Assembly (NCBI GenBank): GCA_013299045.1
Contig: JAAFJX010000001.1
Location: 62,001 to 126,000 of the forward strand
Reading direction: 5' to 3'
Length of the DNA stretch: 64,000 nucleotides
Source of the DNA: Cytophagales bacterium
GTDB taxonomy: Bacteria > Bacteroidota > Bacteroidia > Cytophagales > Bernardetiaceae
Below, piece after piece: positions 34,985-44,098 of this stretch. Made by a program: the position numbers and the translations under genes. Every line of letters starts with the position of its first letter. Position 1 is the stretch's first letter. The notes under the pieces are model-generated. The model searched no databases, had not been told where the DNA came from, and was given only the letters and a program-made list of their open reading frames with translations.

Positions 34985-35512
34985 ATGGAAAATGTTATTT
35001 TAGAACATCAGGCGGACGATTTGTTTTTTCAGGCAGACCGTCTCATCAAAGAGAACAAAATAGGCGAAGCCAAGGAAGTACTTTTAAACGTTGTGCGGCA
35101 CTTGCCCAAGTACGGACGCGCTTACAATCATTTAGGCTGGCTTTTTGAAAACAAATACCAAGACTACATCAAAGCAGAGTATTATTACGAGCAGGCGCTT
35201 TTGAATTCTCCGGAATACCTGCCAATTTATTACAACTATCCTGTTTTGCTTTCCAACCTCAAGAAGTTTGAAGAGCTTGAAGCGCTCTTAACAAAAGCCC
35301 TTGAAGTACCTGGTATTAACTTGGCTACAATTTATAACGAATTTGGCATTATGCACGAGCTCAAAGGCAATATGCACAAAGCGATAGAGGCCTATCAGAT
35401 AAGCATCAAGTATCTTTTAGATGCTGGTGCTGTGGATATTCGCCTCAAAGGCATTGAAAGATGTCGTCAAAAATTAAATTTCTTTGCGGGCGGACACAAA
35501 ACTGACGCATAA
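34985..35512 (+). CDS. TPR-repeat protein
   Basis: 175-residue cytoplasmic protein built from about four tetratricopeptide-like helix pairs (LFFQADRLIKENKIGEAKEVL, GRAYNHLGWLFENKYQDYIKAEYYYEQAL, YNEFGIMHELKGNMHKAIEAYQISI). No signal peptide. TPR proteins serve as adaptors; no partner is identifiable from the context. Transcribed from a strong promoter and followed by a composite hairpin terminator. Confidence 0.8.
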   Translation: MENVILEHQADDLFFQADRLIKENKIGEAKEVLLNVVRHLPKYGRAYNHLGWLFENKYQDYIKAEYYYEQALLNSPEYLPIYYNYPVLLSNLKKFEELEALLTKALEVPGINLATIYNEFGIMHELKGNMHKAIEAYQISIKYLLDAGAVDIRLKGIERCRQKLNFFAGGHKTDA

Positions 35513-35573
35513 AGTACACAAGATAGCAAGTGTTTTTAGCAGTTAGTGCAAACAATTTGTCGTACAAACAATT

Positions 35574-35625
35574 TAAAGTGCTGCAACCCTTGTATTAATC
35601 ATACAAATTATTTAGCAGCACTTTA
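35574..35625 (+). terminator. Composite hairpin terminator after the TPR gene
   Basis: Outer perfect 11-base stem TAAAGTGCTGC (35574-35584) / GCAGCACTTTA (35615-35625) enclosing an inner stem TTGTAT/ATACAA (35590-35606); followed by CTTTTTAAAA, 15 bases before the next ATG. The proximity could also allow control of the NfeD-like gene. Confidence 0.6.
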
Positions 35626-35640
35626 CTTTTTAAAACAGAT

Positions 35641-36111
35641 ATGGAACTATTACTCGTACTTGGACTAGTTAGCATTGGCCTTATATTGGTGCTTATTGAA
35701 GCCCTTTTTGTGCCAGGTAGTACGTGGTTAGGCATTTTAGGCTGCCTGACAAGCCTTTTGGGCATAGTCGTCGCATATAATTGTTTTGGCGGGTTTATTG
35801 GAACGCTTACGCTTGCCGCAACTAGCATGGCGGGTGCTGTAACGGTTTATTATAGCTTCAAAACAAAAACGTGGAATAAATGGGCTCTGAACCATCGTAT
35901 AGACGGTAAGGCTCAAAATATATCCGTACTGACTAGCCAAATGAGCGTAGGCGATGTAGGCAGAACGCTCTCTGCACTTCGCCCTATGGGTACGGTTGAT
36001 TTTGGGCAGTTCCAGTTGGAAGTACGCACTACTAGCCACTATGTGGAGTCTGGCAGGCTTGTCCATGTTACCAAAATTGAGGGTACAAAAATTTATGTAG
36101 AGCCTTTTTAG
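35641..36111 (+). CDS. NfeD-like membrane protein
   Basis: 156 residues. Two or three N-terminal membrane helices (1-75; ELLLVLGLVSIGLILVLIEA, FVPGSTWLGILGCLTSLLGI, FIGTLTLAATSMAGAVTVYY) and a C-terminal soluble OB-fold of about 60 residues with GDVGRTLSALRPMGTVDF and VTKIEGTKIYVEPF, the NfeD pattern. NfeD proteins work with SPFH/flotillin partners or membrane proteases; none is adjacent here. Confidence 0.8.
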   Translation: MELLLVLGLVSIGLILVLIEALFVPGSTWLGILGCLTSLLGIVVAYNCFGGFIGTLTLAATSMAGAVTVYYSFKTKTWNKWALNHRIDGKAQNISVLTSQMSVGDVGRTLSALRPMGTVDFGQFQLEVRTTSHYVESGRLVHVTKIEGTKIYVEPF

Positions 36112-36257
36112 TACTGATAGCGCTTTGGCTATGTTTTTTTATGAATTAACCCTTGCTCAACGTCTTTATCATCTATCGCGCCGTATAGTATGAAATTTGA
36201 ATCAATAACAGTCCTTTTAAAGGCCAGTAGCCTGGTTATAACATAAACTACCCCCTA

Positions 36258-37352
36258 ATGAGAATTTTCTTTTTGCTTACCTATCTGGCCCTATTCTTTT
36301 TTGTTGGTCATGCCAAAGCACAAAGTCCTGTTTTAGAGTTTAAGGAAAGTGTTTTTGACTTCGGGAAAGTGAGCTATGCCGATACACTAACTGCCCTTTT
36401 CAAGTACAGCATAAAGGGAGAGGGTAGTTTAAGTATCAAAAATATTAAATCTGAATGCGCCTGTCTAAGTGGGCAAATTCAGCCCAATGAACAAGGCAAG
36501 GATTTGAATATCTTAGAAATTTTTTATATGCCATATAAGTATGGAAGTTTTGAGAAGAGCATTGAAGTCATTTATTCAGCCACAGGAAGCACCGACGAGA
36601 AAGTAAAAAAACTGATAGTAAAGGGCCATGTAAGCGCGCCCACTGCCATCACAGAGCGTTTTTTGCATCATTTGGGGCCGCTCATGACCAAGAATCGCAT
36701 CTTAACTTATGGCAATATAACGACTCGGCAGCCGCTCACAAAGAAGTTTGAACTGCATAATCCAACCAATAAGCCTTTTACCTTCAAGGCTGCCGTCAAA
36801 ACACCACCACACATTAAGGTTCAGTTTGACAATAGCCTCAAGATTGAACCATCAGGCAACCTAGACCTATTCGTTACTTATTGGGCAGACGAGAAAAAGG
36901 ATTATGGCAATGTTTTAGATACATTTTGGATTTATCCAACGGCTGATATGAATACCAAAGGGCTACCTATTGTTGTTTCAGCAAATATAGAGGAGTATTT
37001 TCCTAGTGCGGAAGAATCAAACAATTATGCCGATTTTCCTGCACTTTCAATGGTGGACTCCATTATGGATATGGGAGATGTTTATAGCCAAGATTCCATC
37101 GTTGCTAAGTTTGTTATTTACAACAAAAGCCAAAAAGATTTGAAAATATATAAAATAGTGGCTGGCTATGGTTGTAAGGTCTATTCAATTTTTAAAGCGC
37201 CTTATCATTTAGCGCCCAATGAAAGTTCTGTTTTGGAGGTACACGTGCTTAAAGACAAAATGAAAGGCAAACTCTCACGCTCCCTAACGCTCTACTGCAA
37301 TGACCCGCGCAATCATGTAAAGTTGCTCAAAGTTTATGCTAATTTGAAATGA
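36258..37352 (+). CDS. Secreted DUF1573-type protein
   Basis: 364 residues with a signal peptide (MRIFFLLTYLALFFFVGHAKA). At least two DUF1573 / Ig-like beta-sandwich modules: VFDFGKVSYADTLTALFKYSIKGEGSLSIKNIKSEC at 32-67 and a second one near 270-360 (MDMGDVYSQDSIVAKFVIYNK...). A third, more divergent module lies between. Envelope or surface-located; function unknown. The stop codon overlaps the start of the next gene (ATGA), so the two are translationally coupled. Confidence 0.78.
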   Translation: MRIFFLLTYLALFFFVGHAKAQSPVLEFKESVFDFGKVSYADTLTALFKYSIKGEGSLSIKNIKSECACLSGQIQPNEQGKDLNILEIFYMPYKYGSFEKSIEVIYSATGSTDEKVKKLIVKGHVSAPTAITERFLHHLGPLMTKNRILTYGNITTRQPLTKKFELHNPTNKPFTFKAAVKTPPHIKVQFDNSLKIEPSGNLDLFVTYWADEKKDYGNVLDTFWIYPTADMNTKGLPIVVSANIEEYFPSAEESNNYADFPALSMVDSIMDMGDVYSQDSIVAKFVIYNKSQKDLKIYKIVAGYGCKVYSIFKAPYHLAPNESSVLEVHVLKDKMKGKLSRSLTLYCNDPRNHVKLLKVYANLK

Positions 37353-38335
37353 CAAAGCCGAGTACAAACTTGTCTATAAGTGTTTTTGAGCCTTCCAACC
37401 AAGCTGAGTGGGATAGCTTCATTGTCAATAACTTAACGAGCCATTTCATGTTTTCCAGAGCCTACATGGAGCACCATGCAGCTCGTTTTAAAGACTTATC
37501 GTTTCTGTTTTGGCAAAAAAACAGCTTGGTGGGCGTATTACCACTTTGTGTGCAGTCTGAGGCACGTGTAGTATCTCATTCAGGTCTCAGCTTTGGTGAA
37601 ATCATCTGGAAAGGCGGTTTAGGATTGTTACAAAAGGGTGCTTTTTGGCGTTTGCTGCTCACGTTTTTGGCCGAGAGAGGGTATAGTGAAATGTATTTGA
37701 AACCGCTCTCTAACTATCAAAAAAGCACCTTTGATGACAGCAATTCATTTTTTTTAGCCTGCCTAGAAGCCAAAATAGTCTTGCAAGAAGCTTCCCTCGT
37801 CATTGATGAACAAGCTCACTTGCAATTACACAAACGCAAACAGCGCAATCTCAAAAAAGCAATTCGTTCTTCTTTAATGTGGCAGTTTGAGGATAACTAT
37901 ACTGCATTCTGGGCTTTGCTTACGCAAAATCTACAGAGCAAACACAAGATTCAGCCTACCCATAGTTTGGCCGAAATTCAATTTTTAGCCAATACTTTGC
38001 CAGCGAATATTCGATTGGCGTGCGCATATAATGATGGCACGTTGGCAGCAGGTATAGTTGTTTTCTTAAATCAAAAAACTGTTCACTGTCAATACATTGC
38101 GGCAAGTTTGGAAGGGAAAAAAAATGCCGTTTTGGACTGGCTCGTTCAGGAGTTACGTGCTTTTTACAAATCTTTCCGTTATTTTAGTTTTGGTGTAAGT
38201 TCTCTGAGGGCGCAGCAAGCTGTTAATAGCAACTTGCATAAGTGGAAAGAAGAGTTTGGTGCACAAACAGCCTTGCATAGCCATCTTTTGCTAGATATAC
38301 ACGCCAGCTATAGATTGGACTCTATTTGGCGATGA
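37349..38335 (+). CDS. FemAB/BioF2-like acyltransferase (GNAT fold)
   Basis: 328-residue soluble protein with the double-GNAT arrangement of FemAB-like (CelD/BioF2-like) enzymes: LSFLFWQKNSLVGVLPLCV in the first lobe, the basic helix HLQLHKRKQRNLKKAIRSS around residue 160, and RLACAYNDGTLAAGIVVFLNQKTVHCQYIAAS in the second. Family members attach amino acids to peptidoglycan or acyl groups to sugars; the substrate here is unknown. ATGA overlap with the DUF1573 gene implies coupled synthesis. Confidence 0.78.
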   Translation: MTKPSTNLSISVFEPSNQAEWDSFIVNNLTSHFMFSRAYMEHHAARFKDLSFLFWQKNSLVGVLPLCVQSEARVVSHSGLSFGEIIWKGGLGLLQKGAFWRLLLTFLAERGYSEMYLKPLSNYQKSTFDDSNSFFLACLEAKIVLQEASLVIDEQAHLQLHKRKQRNLKKAIRSSLMWQFEDNYTAFWALLTQNLQSKHKIQPTHSLAEIQFLANTLPANIRLACAYNDGTLAAGIVVFLNQKTVHCQYIAASLEGKKNAVLDWLVQELRAFYKSFRYFSFGVSSLRAQQAVNSNLHKWKEEFGAQTALHSHLLLDIHASYRLDSIWR

Positions 38336-38494
38336 CTGTGTGGCTATTCGGCACAACTACCCGCCTAACACCCCAAAAGGCGCTTCTGTGTTGAAAAAAA
38401 TGCCAATAAGAGCAAAAAATATAAGGCTTTTTAGTCTTATAAGTTTGATTATCAACACAAAAGCACCGCGAATCTACAAAATAGAATTTTAAAC

Positions 38495-38917
38495 TTAATG
38501 CAGCAAAGCTCTGTTGTACTGCGCATCACCAAAAGCCAGAATAGGGAAAAAGGCAATACTAAATAGAGCAAGTCCTAAAGTAAAACCCATGCCTTTGCCA
38601 AAAGCCGTGGAGAGCCTGTGTAGAATTATAAGCCCAATAACAATATTCAGCATGGGGATACACAGCAATAATAACCACCACCAAGGCTTGCCAACAATGT
38701 CTAGAAAGACAATAAACACGTAAATTGGAACAATAGAAGCCCAACTAGGGCGGCCTGCCTTACCGTAAATCTTCCATAAAGACACTACGATAATCAAGGT
38801 AAATATCAGGGCAATAACCCCAACAACAACCATAAAAAAAGGGCCTAAAACCTCCAAAAATTCTAAATCAGTTGAAGTAGCCCCACCACTAGAGCTGTAG
38901 TCATCAAAATCGTACAT
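38495..38917 (-). CDS. DUF5684-type four-helix membrane protein
   Basis: 140 residues. After an acidic/Ser-rich N-terminus come about four membrane helices with the conserved core SLWKIYGKAGRPSWASIVPIYVFIVFLDIVGKPWWW and HRLSTAFGKGMGFTLGL, typical of the family that often precedes signal-peptidase-like proteins. Function unknown. TAAATTTG on the minus strand (39026-39033) is a weak -7 candidate about 110 bases upstream. Confidence 0.78.
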   Translation of the reverse strand: MYDFDDYSSSGGATSTDLEFLEVLGPFFMVVVGVIALIFTLIIVVSLWKIYGKAGRPSWASIVPIYVFIVFLDIVGKPWWWLLLLCIPMLNIVIGLIILHRLSTAFGKGMGFTLGLALFSIAFFPILAFGDAQYNRALLH

Positions 38918-39131
38918 AATGTTATAAAGAATAAAATTTTCCTACTCGTCTGGCTTTTCGGTACGCCCCGTTTCTTGAGTGGTTTCTGGCCTCCACGAAC
39001 GCATAGAGTCTGTTCAGCGATGTGGCAAATTTATAAATAAAAATACTACTAACCGATAAAAATATTACACTAAATTGATTTCCCCTTTCCTTTTGGTGAA
39101 TTCAACCTTGTGAGCCTTACAAATAATCGGA
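38918..39131. other. Spacer upstream of the DUF5684 gene
   Basis: AT-rich, no gene seen apart from the weak minus-strand -7 candidate TAAATTTG at 39026-39033. The whole gap to the next confident gene is 575 bases and contains one low-confidence ORF at 39132. Confidence 0.4.
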
Positions 39132-39344
39132 ATGATTCCAAGCAAAAAACAGAAAGTTCGCTTGATGCTGGGCTTGTTGATGCTCAAACAGTTTCGCAAT
39201 GCATCTGATGAAAGTGCCATAAAGCAGTGGCTGAGAACATTGACTACCCCTATTTTTGTAGAGCATGATAAACAAATGGAAAGCATCTTTTTGGCGCTTA
39301 TTCCCAAAAAATTATTTCTGCTTTACCAAACACTTCTCGAATAG
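39132..39344 (+). CDS. Possible 70-residue basic protein
   Basis: ORF starting MIPSKKQKVRLMLGLLMLKQF, amphipathic and Lys-rich, ending LFLLYQTLLE. Composition is plausible for a small helical protein, but no family, promoter or conserved neighbour supports it, and an equally long frame exists on the other strand (39065-39307). Confidence 0.3.
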   Translation: MIPSKKQKVRLMLGLLMLKQFRNASDESAIKQWLRTLTTPIFVEHDKQMESIFLALIPKKLFLLYQTLLE

Positions 39345-39425
39345 TTGATTCATTTTCTCCACCGCTAAGCCGCGTTTTTAAGGAGCGACTAAGCCACTTT
39401 TAGAACACAGACTGCACTCAGGAGC

Positions 39426-39466
39426 AAAAAAAATGGCTTGCTGGGCATACCAAACAAACCATTTTT
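39426..39466 (-). terminator. Terminator of the T9SS cargo gene
   Basis: Stem AAAAATGG (39429-39436) / CCATTTTT (39459-39466); the minus-strand transcript ends in eight U. It begins 27 bases after the stop codon at 39493. Confidence 0.6.
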
Positions 39467-39492
39467 GGGTAAATAGAAAAACAATTAGCTGC

Positions 39493-42400
39493 CTACATTT
39501 TTTCAAACTTCACGGTGCGTCGGCTAGCGCCTTGTGTGATAGTAATGAAATACAAGCCTTTAGCAAATTGGCTAATATTCAATTCTTGAATGCGGCCACC
39601 GAGCATTAAATCTACTTCTTTTTGTAGTAACTTAACTCCCAGCACGTTGTAAATTTCCAAAATGGCTATTTTGCTATCTGCATTCATGTTCAGGCCAGAG
39701 AAATCCACCGTCAAGTTATCAGTAGCTGGAATTGGATAAACTGCTACATCTTCAAGATTATTCAGCTCTGTTTGAGCGGCAATAATTTGCGCATTAACGA
39801 TTTTGCTCAAGAGTGGTGTGCCATCAAAGTTTACTTGCTTGATGCGGTAATAATAAATTTTATTGGCTACCACTTGCTTATCTTCAAGGTTATACTGGTT
39901 GCTAGAACCTCCTTTGGGTTGAATAAAACCTATAGCTGTGAAGTTTTTGCCATCTTCAGAGCGCATCACCTCAAAGCCTTTGCTTGGTGTTTCGTTGGCA
40001 GTACCCCAGCGGACATTAATGCTGTTTTTTTGTGGTTCAGCTTTTACAAAAAGGAAATCCACTGGCAAGATGACAACATCTGCACTTTGCGCAATGCTAA
40101 AGTCTGAGAAACCAGACATTCCACCTCTGATAATTTCAGGAATTGCGTTGCTAATACAAAAACCTGTAGGAATCAACCAAGGGTCAAGGCCTGTGTTGCG
40201 CTTCTGTACAGTGCCTGTGCCCATCATGTTTGTATAGTTGGTAGGGCGCAAGGTGGTCATGTAAGTTCCATCACCAGTAATCTTAGTGCCTGCTGCATTA
40301 TGTGCGTTGATAGTCCAAAAGCCGTTATTCAAGCCCGGATTAACGTTCCAGTTAGCACCACAGATACCTGTTTGGCCAGTAGGTGCAGGTGCAGCATGGG
40401 TTGTAAAGAAAGCTAAAAGGTTGTTGATAGTAGTTGGTGCGCCAGGATTAAAAGTAATGTTAGCGAATTGATAAGAAAGCGTAGGCGAAGGGCAAGTCCA
40501 GCGTTTGTGGATAATAACACCGCTACCAGTCCCTTCTTGGAAGTCGTACTCGGCCATCAAAGAGGCTGGTGCAAGATTAGAGCAGTCGAATGGGCGGCAA
40601 ATATCCGAAAGAATAGCGCCACCTGTGCGTGCTATGTTCCAAATGCGGAATTGGTCTATTCTGCCATCCAAACTATTGCCATTCCAGCGGCCTATTGTTC
40701 TCTCAACAGGGTTGGTATTAAGCGCTACGGTATAAGTGGCAGCTAATGCACCATCATAGTAAAGCATAGCGGTTGCGCCGTCATATACAAGGGCGTAGTG
40801 ATGCCATGCGTTCAGGCTGCCTGGGAGGGTTACGTCAAGGTCAGAACCCCAAAACTGCATCTTCCAAACGTTGTCAGTAGATGTTGTCCTTAAAGAGAAG
40901 TCCTCGCGGGTATTGGTATTACCAAATTGGAAAAGACCACCGTCGTTAAAGTCGCGAACAAAAGCCCAACATTCAATAGTTCGGGCAGCAGCGCCAGAGA
41001 TTGCAACCGAGGCTGGCATAGCTACGCGGTCGTTGTTACCGTCAAAATCTAAAACCGTGGTATTGCCAATGCTGGCACAATAGTTTTCTGTTACCCAATC
41101 GCTGGCAGCGTTCATACTTGTTAGTGTGCCATTGTTACCCGCTACTGCATTCTGTGTTGGTGGAACAGATACAGTCAAGCCTACAGGGAGGTCATAGCCA
41201 CCAGTAGGATTTAAGCTACGGCGTATTCTACCAGCCACAAAGCGGTTGTTGGCATGACCAGAGACAGAGGCTGAGGCTGGGTTTTTAACAACCAATTCAC
41301 GATTGTTGTTTGTAACCATCATGCCATTTTGGAAAGTAAAACTACCTCTTGAGCCAACGACCAAGTTACCGTTACTGGTGTTATCCACCACCAAAAAAGG
41401 CCAGATGCCACCACTTGTGTTGGGAGTGGTGTTGTTGAGAATCACGTTTTGAAATTCGCCAGAACCAGTAGCTGCAATCGCATATTCCTGAGGCATAGTT
41501 CCTCCAAACTCAACTGTAGAATTGAGGTGGTTAGTCATCATACCATTGTGAACATAGTCGCCACAAATTCTCAAACGACCCGCCGTAGCAATACTCATAC
41601 GTGCAGCAGTGAGCAAATTAAGATTACGGCAAGCTGCATTGTTGGTGGTAACTGTGGGGTAGCGTACTACACCAGTAGGAATGACGACATCAATACTGCA
41701 ATCAGGCAGAGCCGTTGCATTACATGGTTTGCTCCAATTATTGATGTTGTGCCAGAGTGTGTCCTGATAACCCTGCCACACATACTCAAATGTGCCTACA
41801 CAGACAGTATCGCGCAGCACACAGCCGCCCAAATCCACTTGCACCCAATATTGCCCCCAAACCCCTACATTGACAGTTTGTGTGGTTTCGCCAGTGCTCC
41901 AGAGGTAAGCGATGCCCGCAGAAGTCCCTGCATCAAGAGTGGTTGTTCCACCATAATTGATGTTGATGTCTGGCCCAATGTTCACAGCATTAAAGTTAGA
42001 AAAATAGCCATAACGGCAACCAGAACCAGCTCCACCATTGATGACTCCCATGCTGAACAAACCCTCAGTGTTTTCTACATCACTGGCAGAGCCAACGGGC
42101 ACATCGGCTGTAGTAAAAGTTACCTGTGCAGATACATAACCAGGCAGGCTAGGTATTGAGCTAAACATAGCAGCTGTAATCTTGGTAGCGTCGCCATTCA
42201 AACGGAAAGCATCTTGGTTGCCATCTTTGCAAATAAGTGTCATACCAAAGTGTTCATCAGTAGAGCGCGTAAAGAAAACGCGGCGTGAGCCAGTGCAATC
42301 AAAGGGAGGCAAAATAGCCGCACCGGTTTCGCAGCCATAACCCGAAAAGTGCATCGCGTAAATAGGTTTATTGGCCGAAACATAGGTTCGTACTGATGCC

Positions 42401-43314
42401 GCAGGGAGGTTCACAATATGAGACTGACCCGCACCGATGGTGGCAACCAAAACGCCGTTTACCAAAATGTTTGTGGCGGGTTGCGTGGCAGTAACATAGA
42501 GCTTTTCATCATTGCCTAAAAAACCACGAACAACCAAATAATCTTTACCCAAAATATTGGTTGGCACAATTTGGTCGCCGGCCAAATCATAACAGCCACC
42601 AGCGCCGCTATTGATTGAGTCTTGAGCGAGTGTTACAGCAATGGGCTTATTGGCGATAATGCGCGTACCAGCAGCAATATTAGCCCCAGAAGGCTGTTCG
42701 TGAGAAAGGGAGTATGACTGACCTCTGTTGAGAGTAATCGAAAAAGGAACTCCTGCTGTGTGTATGGTAGCTCCACCAAAAACAATGTTCTTGGTAGGTT
42801 CAATGGTTACAGTAGTATTGTCTTCAGTAGCAACCACAATGGCCATGGTATGACCCATTGGGCTAAGGCCAGTTTGGTGATTCCATGCAGTCTGAAAAGG
42901 CATATAAAAATTTGTGCCTAAGGCGTTACGGCCTTTCAAAGCAAAAATATCAGTATTGTTGCCACGCGCTACCTCATAATAAGCTGTAATATCAGCAGTG
43001 GATTCTACCAAAATGCCAGTGTTTGCAATAACATTGTGTGCTGTTTCTACAGCAGCCAAACGTGCTGTCAAATCGATACGAGTGGCCGAGTTTGCTGGCA
43101 AGGCAACTGCAATCGGGATAAAGCCCGGATTGGCTGGCTGGCTGATGGTTACTGTAGCTGGTGAAGTAGATGAAGCCAACTGCATATAGATAGGTGAGTC
43201 GCCATGCCCAACAGTAATTTCAGGAGCAGCGAACCAGAACTTTCTATCGGTTTGTGCCTTAGCGGCAGAACAAAATACTAGAAAAATAGCTAAAAGCGTA
43301 AATATTTTTTTCAT
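39493..43314 (-). CDS. Large secreted protein with T9SS sorting domain
   Basis: 1273 residues. Signal peptide MKKIFTLLAIFLVFCSAAKA, then an IgGFc-binding-like region (about 22-420; KFWFAAPEITVGHGDSPIYM, NNTDIFALKGRNALGTNFYMPFQ), an Ig/PKD-like segment (about 450-485; YLWSTGETTQTVNV), a beta-rich middle part, a LamG/concanavalin domain (about 755-895; VLDFDGNNDRVAMPAS, WHHYALVYDGATAMLYYDG, DQFRIWN), a fibronectin-III-like module (about 1085-1175; FEVMRSEDGKNFTAIG) and a type-A T9SS C-terminal domain (VAVYPIPATDNLTVDF, IYNVLGVKLLQKEV, LYFITITQG, KFEKM). Exported across the outer membrane by T9SS; probably an adhesin or matrix protein. Confidence 0.88.
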   Translation of the reverse strand: MKKIFTLLAIFLVFCSAAKAQTDRKFWFAAPEITVGHGDSPIYMQLASSTSPATVTISQPANPGFIPIAVALPANSATRIDLTARLAAVETAHNVIANTGILVESTADITAYYEVARGNNTDIFALKGRNALGTNFYMPFQTAWNHQTGLSPMGHTMAIVVATEDNTTVTIEPTKNIVFGGATIHTAGVPFSITLNRGQSYSLSHEQPSGANIAAGTRIIANKPIAVTLAQDSINSGAGGCYDLAGDQIVPTNILGKDYLVVRGFLGNDEKLYVTATQPATNILVNGVLVATIGAGQSHIVNLPAASVRTYVSANKPIYAMHFSGYGCETGAAILPPFDCTGSRRVFFTRSTDEHFGMTLICKDGNQDAFRLNGDATKITAAMFSSIPSLPGYVSAQVTFTTADVPVGSASDVENTEGLFSMGVINGGAGSGCRYGYFSNFNAVNIGPDININYGGTTTLDAGTSAGIAYLWSTGETTQTVNVGVWGQYWVQVDLGGCVLRDTVCVGTFEYVWQGYQDTLWHNINNWSKPCNATALPDCSIDVVIPTGVVRYPTVTTNNAACRNLNLLTAARMSIATAGRLRICGDYVHNGMMTNHLNSTVEFGGTMPQEYAIAATGSGEFQNVILNNTTPNTSGGIWPFLVVDNTSNGNLVVGSRGSFTFQNGMMVTNNNRELVVKNPASASVSGHANNRFVAGRIRRSLNPTGGYDLPVGLTVSVPPTQNAVAGNNGTLTSMNAASDWVTENYCASIGNTTVLDFDGNNDRVAMPASVAISGAAARTIECWAFVRDFNDGGLFQFGNTNTREDFSLRTTSTDNVWKMQFWGSDLDVTLPGSLNAWHHYALVYDGATAMLYYDGALAATYTVALNTNPVERTIGRWNGNSLDGRIDQFRIWNIARTGGAILSDICRPFDCSNLAPASLMAEYDFQEGTGSGVIIHKRWTCPSPTLSYQFANITFNPGAPTTINNLLAFFTTHAAPAPTGQTGICGANWNVNPGLNNGFWTINAHNAAGTKITGDGTYMTTLRPTNYTNMMGTGTVQKRNTGLDPWLIPTGFCISNAIPEIIRGGMSGFSDFSIAQSADVVILPVDFLFVKAEPQKNSINVRWGTANETPSKGFEVMRSEDGKNFTAIGFIQPKGGSSNQYNLEDKQVVANKIYYYRIKQVNFDGTPLLSKIVNAQIIAAQTELNNLEDVAVYPIPATDNLTVDFSGLNMNADSKIAILEIYNVLGVKLLQKEVDLMLGGRIQELNISQFAKGLYFITITQGASRRTVKFEKM

Positions 43315-43790
43315 AAGCGTAGTTTTTAAAGAATAATTTATTGTTTTAGTTCAATTTAGGTTTGATAGCGTCTTGTTAGAATATTACACGCAAAGCAACA
43401 GTAAAGGTTTCTTTACAGCAACGTAAAAGCATTTTAGGTGTATATAGTTCTTAGAAAAGTACAAATAAATTATTTATAAAAAAAATACCATTTCTTGAAT
43501 AAGTACAATTTTATTATTAATTTTATGCTATTGTATGGCGCAGTTTATTGTATAAGTTTCTGATAATCAGTATTTTAATTTCATGTGTTTTAATTTCAAT
43601 TTTTTGCTAACTTCTTTTGTGGTGTTATGACCCAAAGCACTCTGTATCTCATCATTTTTTTTTATGGAGTTCAAGAACTATTTGCATCAGAATTACGTAA
43701 TGTATAGTATAAAAGACACCCTTCATTTCTAGCATCTTACTCTTTAATATTACAATTACTTTTACTAAGAACACACCTACCAAAGTTGAT
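43315..43790. other. 476-bp AT-rich divergent intergenic region
   Basis: Very AT-rich spacer between the T9SS cargo gene and the small OB-like gene. It holds a small hairpin GTAAAG-GTTT-CTTTAC (43401-43416). No TAnnTTTG box on either strand, no ORF over 25 codons worth calling, and no RNA gene recognised. Confidence 0.5.
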
Positions 43791-44018
43791 ATGGCATCTT
43801 TAGAAATCATTGGGCAAGTGGCCTACCAAAGCATTGAAACTGGTTTTTGGAGCATTTTAGGCACTGATAATCGCAAGTTCAGACCTCTCAATATGCCTTC
43901 TGCTTTGCAGCAAGAGGGCTTGCAAGTGAAAGTGGTGGCGGAACGCGCCGCAGACGGTACGGTATCCGTCTTTAACTGGGGAATTCCTATCAAGGTTTCT
44001 AGTTATGAATTACTTTAG
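43791..44018 (+). CDS. Small conserved OB-like protein
   Basis: 75 residues, entirely beta-rich: MASLEIIGQVAYQSIETGFW, SILGTDNRKFRPLNMPSALQ, QEGLQVKVVAERAADGTVSV and FNWGIPIKVSSYELL. The pattern 'GFW.I..DNRKF.P.N.P..LQQEGL.V' matches a family of short bacterial proteins of unknown function that I recall having an OB-like fold. No signal peptide. It precedes the subtilase gene by 80 bases but that gene has its own promoter. Confidence 0.7.
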   Translation: MASLEIIGQVAYQSIETGFWSILGTDNRKFRPLNMPSALQQEGLQVKVVAERAADGTVSVFNWGIPIKVSSYELL

Positions 44019-44045
44019 GATTTGGATAAAAAAAATATCTAATTG

Positions 44046-44076
44046 TTTGTTTTTCAATAATTTTGAACTAACTTTG
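44046..44076 (+). promoter_or_regulatory. Promoter of the subtilase gene (TTTG-N19-TAACTTTG)
   Basis: TTTG 44046-44049 and TAACTTTG 44069-44076 with 19-base spacing; the predicted start of transcription leaves a leader of only about 15 bases before ATG 44099. Confidence 0.68.
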
Positions 44077-44098
44077 ACTCCTTTAAAACCACAAAAAC

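Noticed and set aside
17759-39106. Identical 12-mer GGTGAATTCAAC at 17759 and 39095
   Set aside because: Many identical 12-mer pairs are expected by chance in 64 kb, and the flanks do not match.
39065-39307. 80-codon minus-strand ORF opposite the 70-codon ORF
   Set aside because: No domain; its presence mainly shows how weak the evidence for any gene here is.
41449-42159. 236-codon plus-strand ORF inside the T9SS cargo gene
   Set aside because: It lies fully antisense to a well-supported 1273-residue gene, and its product (Cys/Ser/Thr/Ile-rich, no domain) reflects the complement of that gene's codon use.
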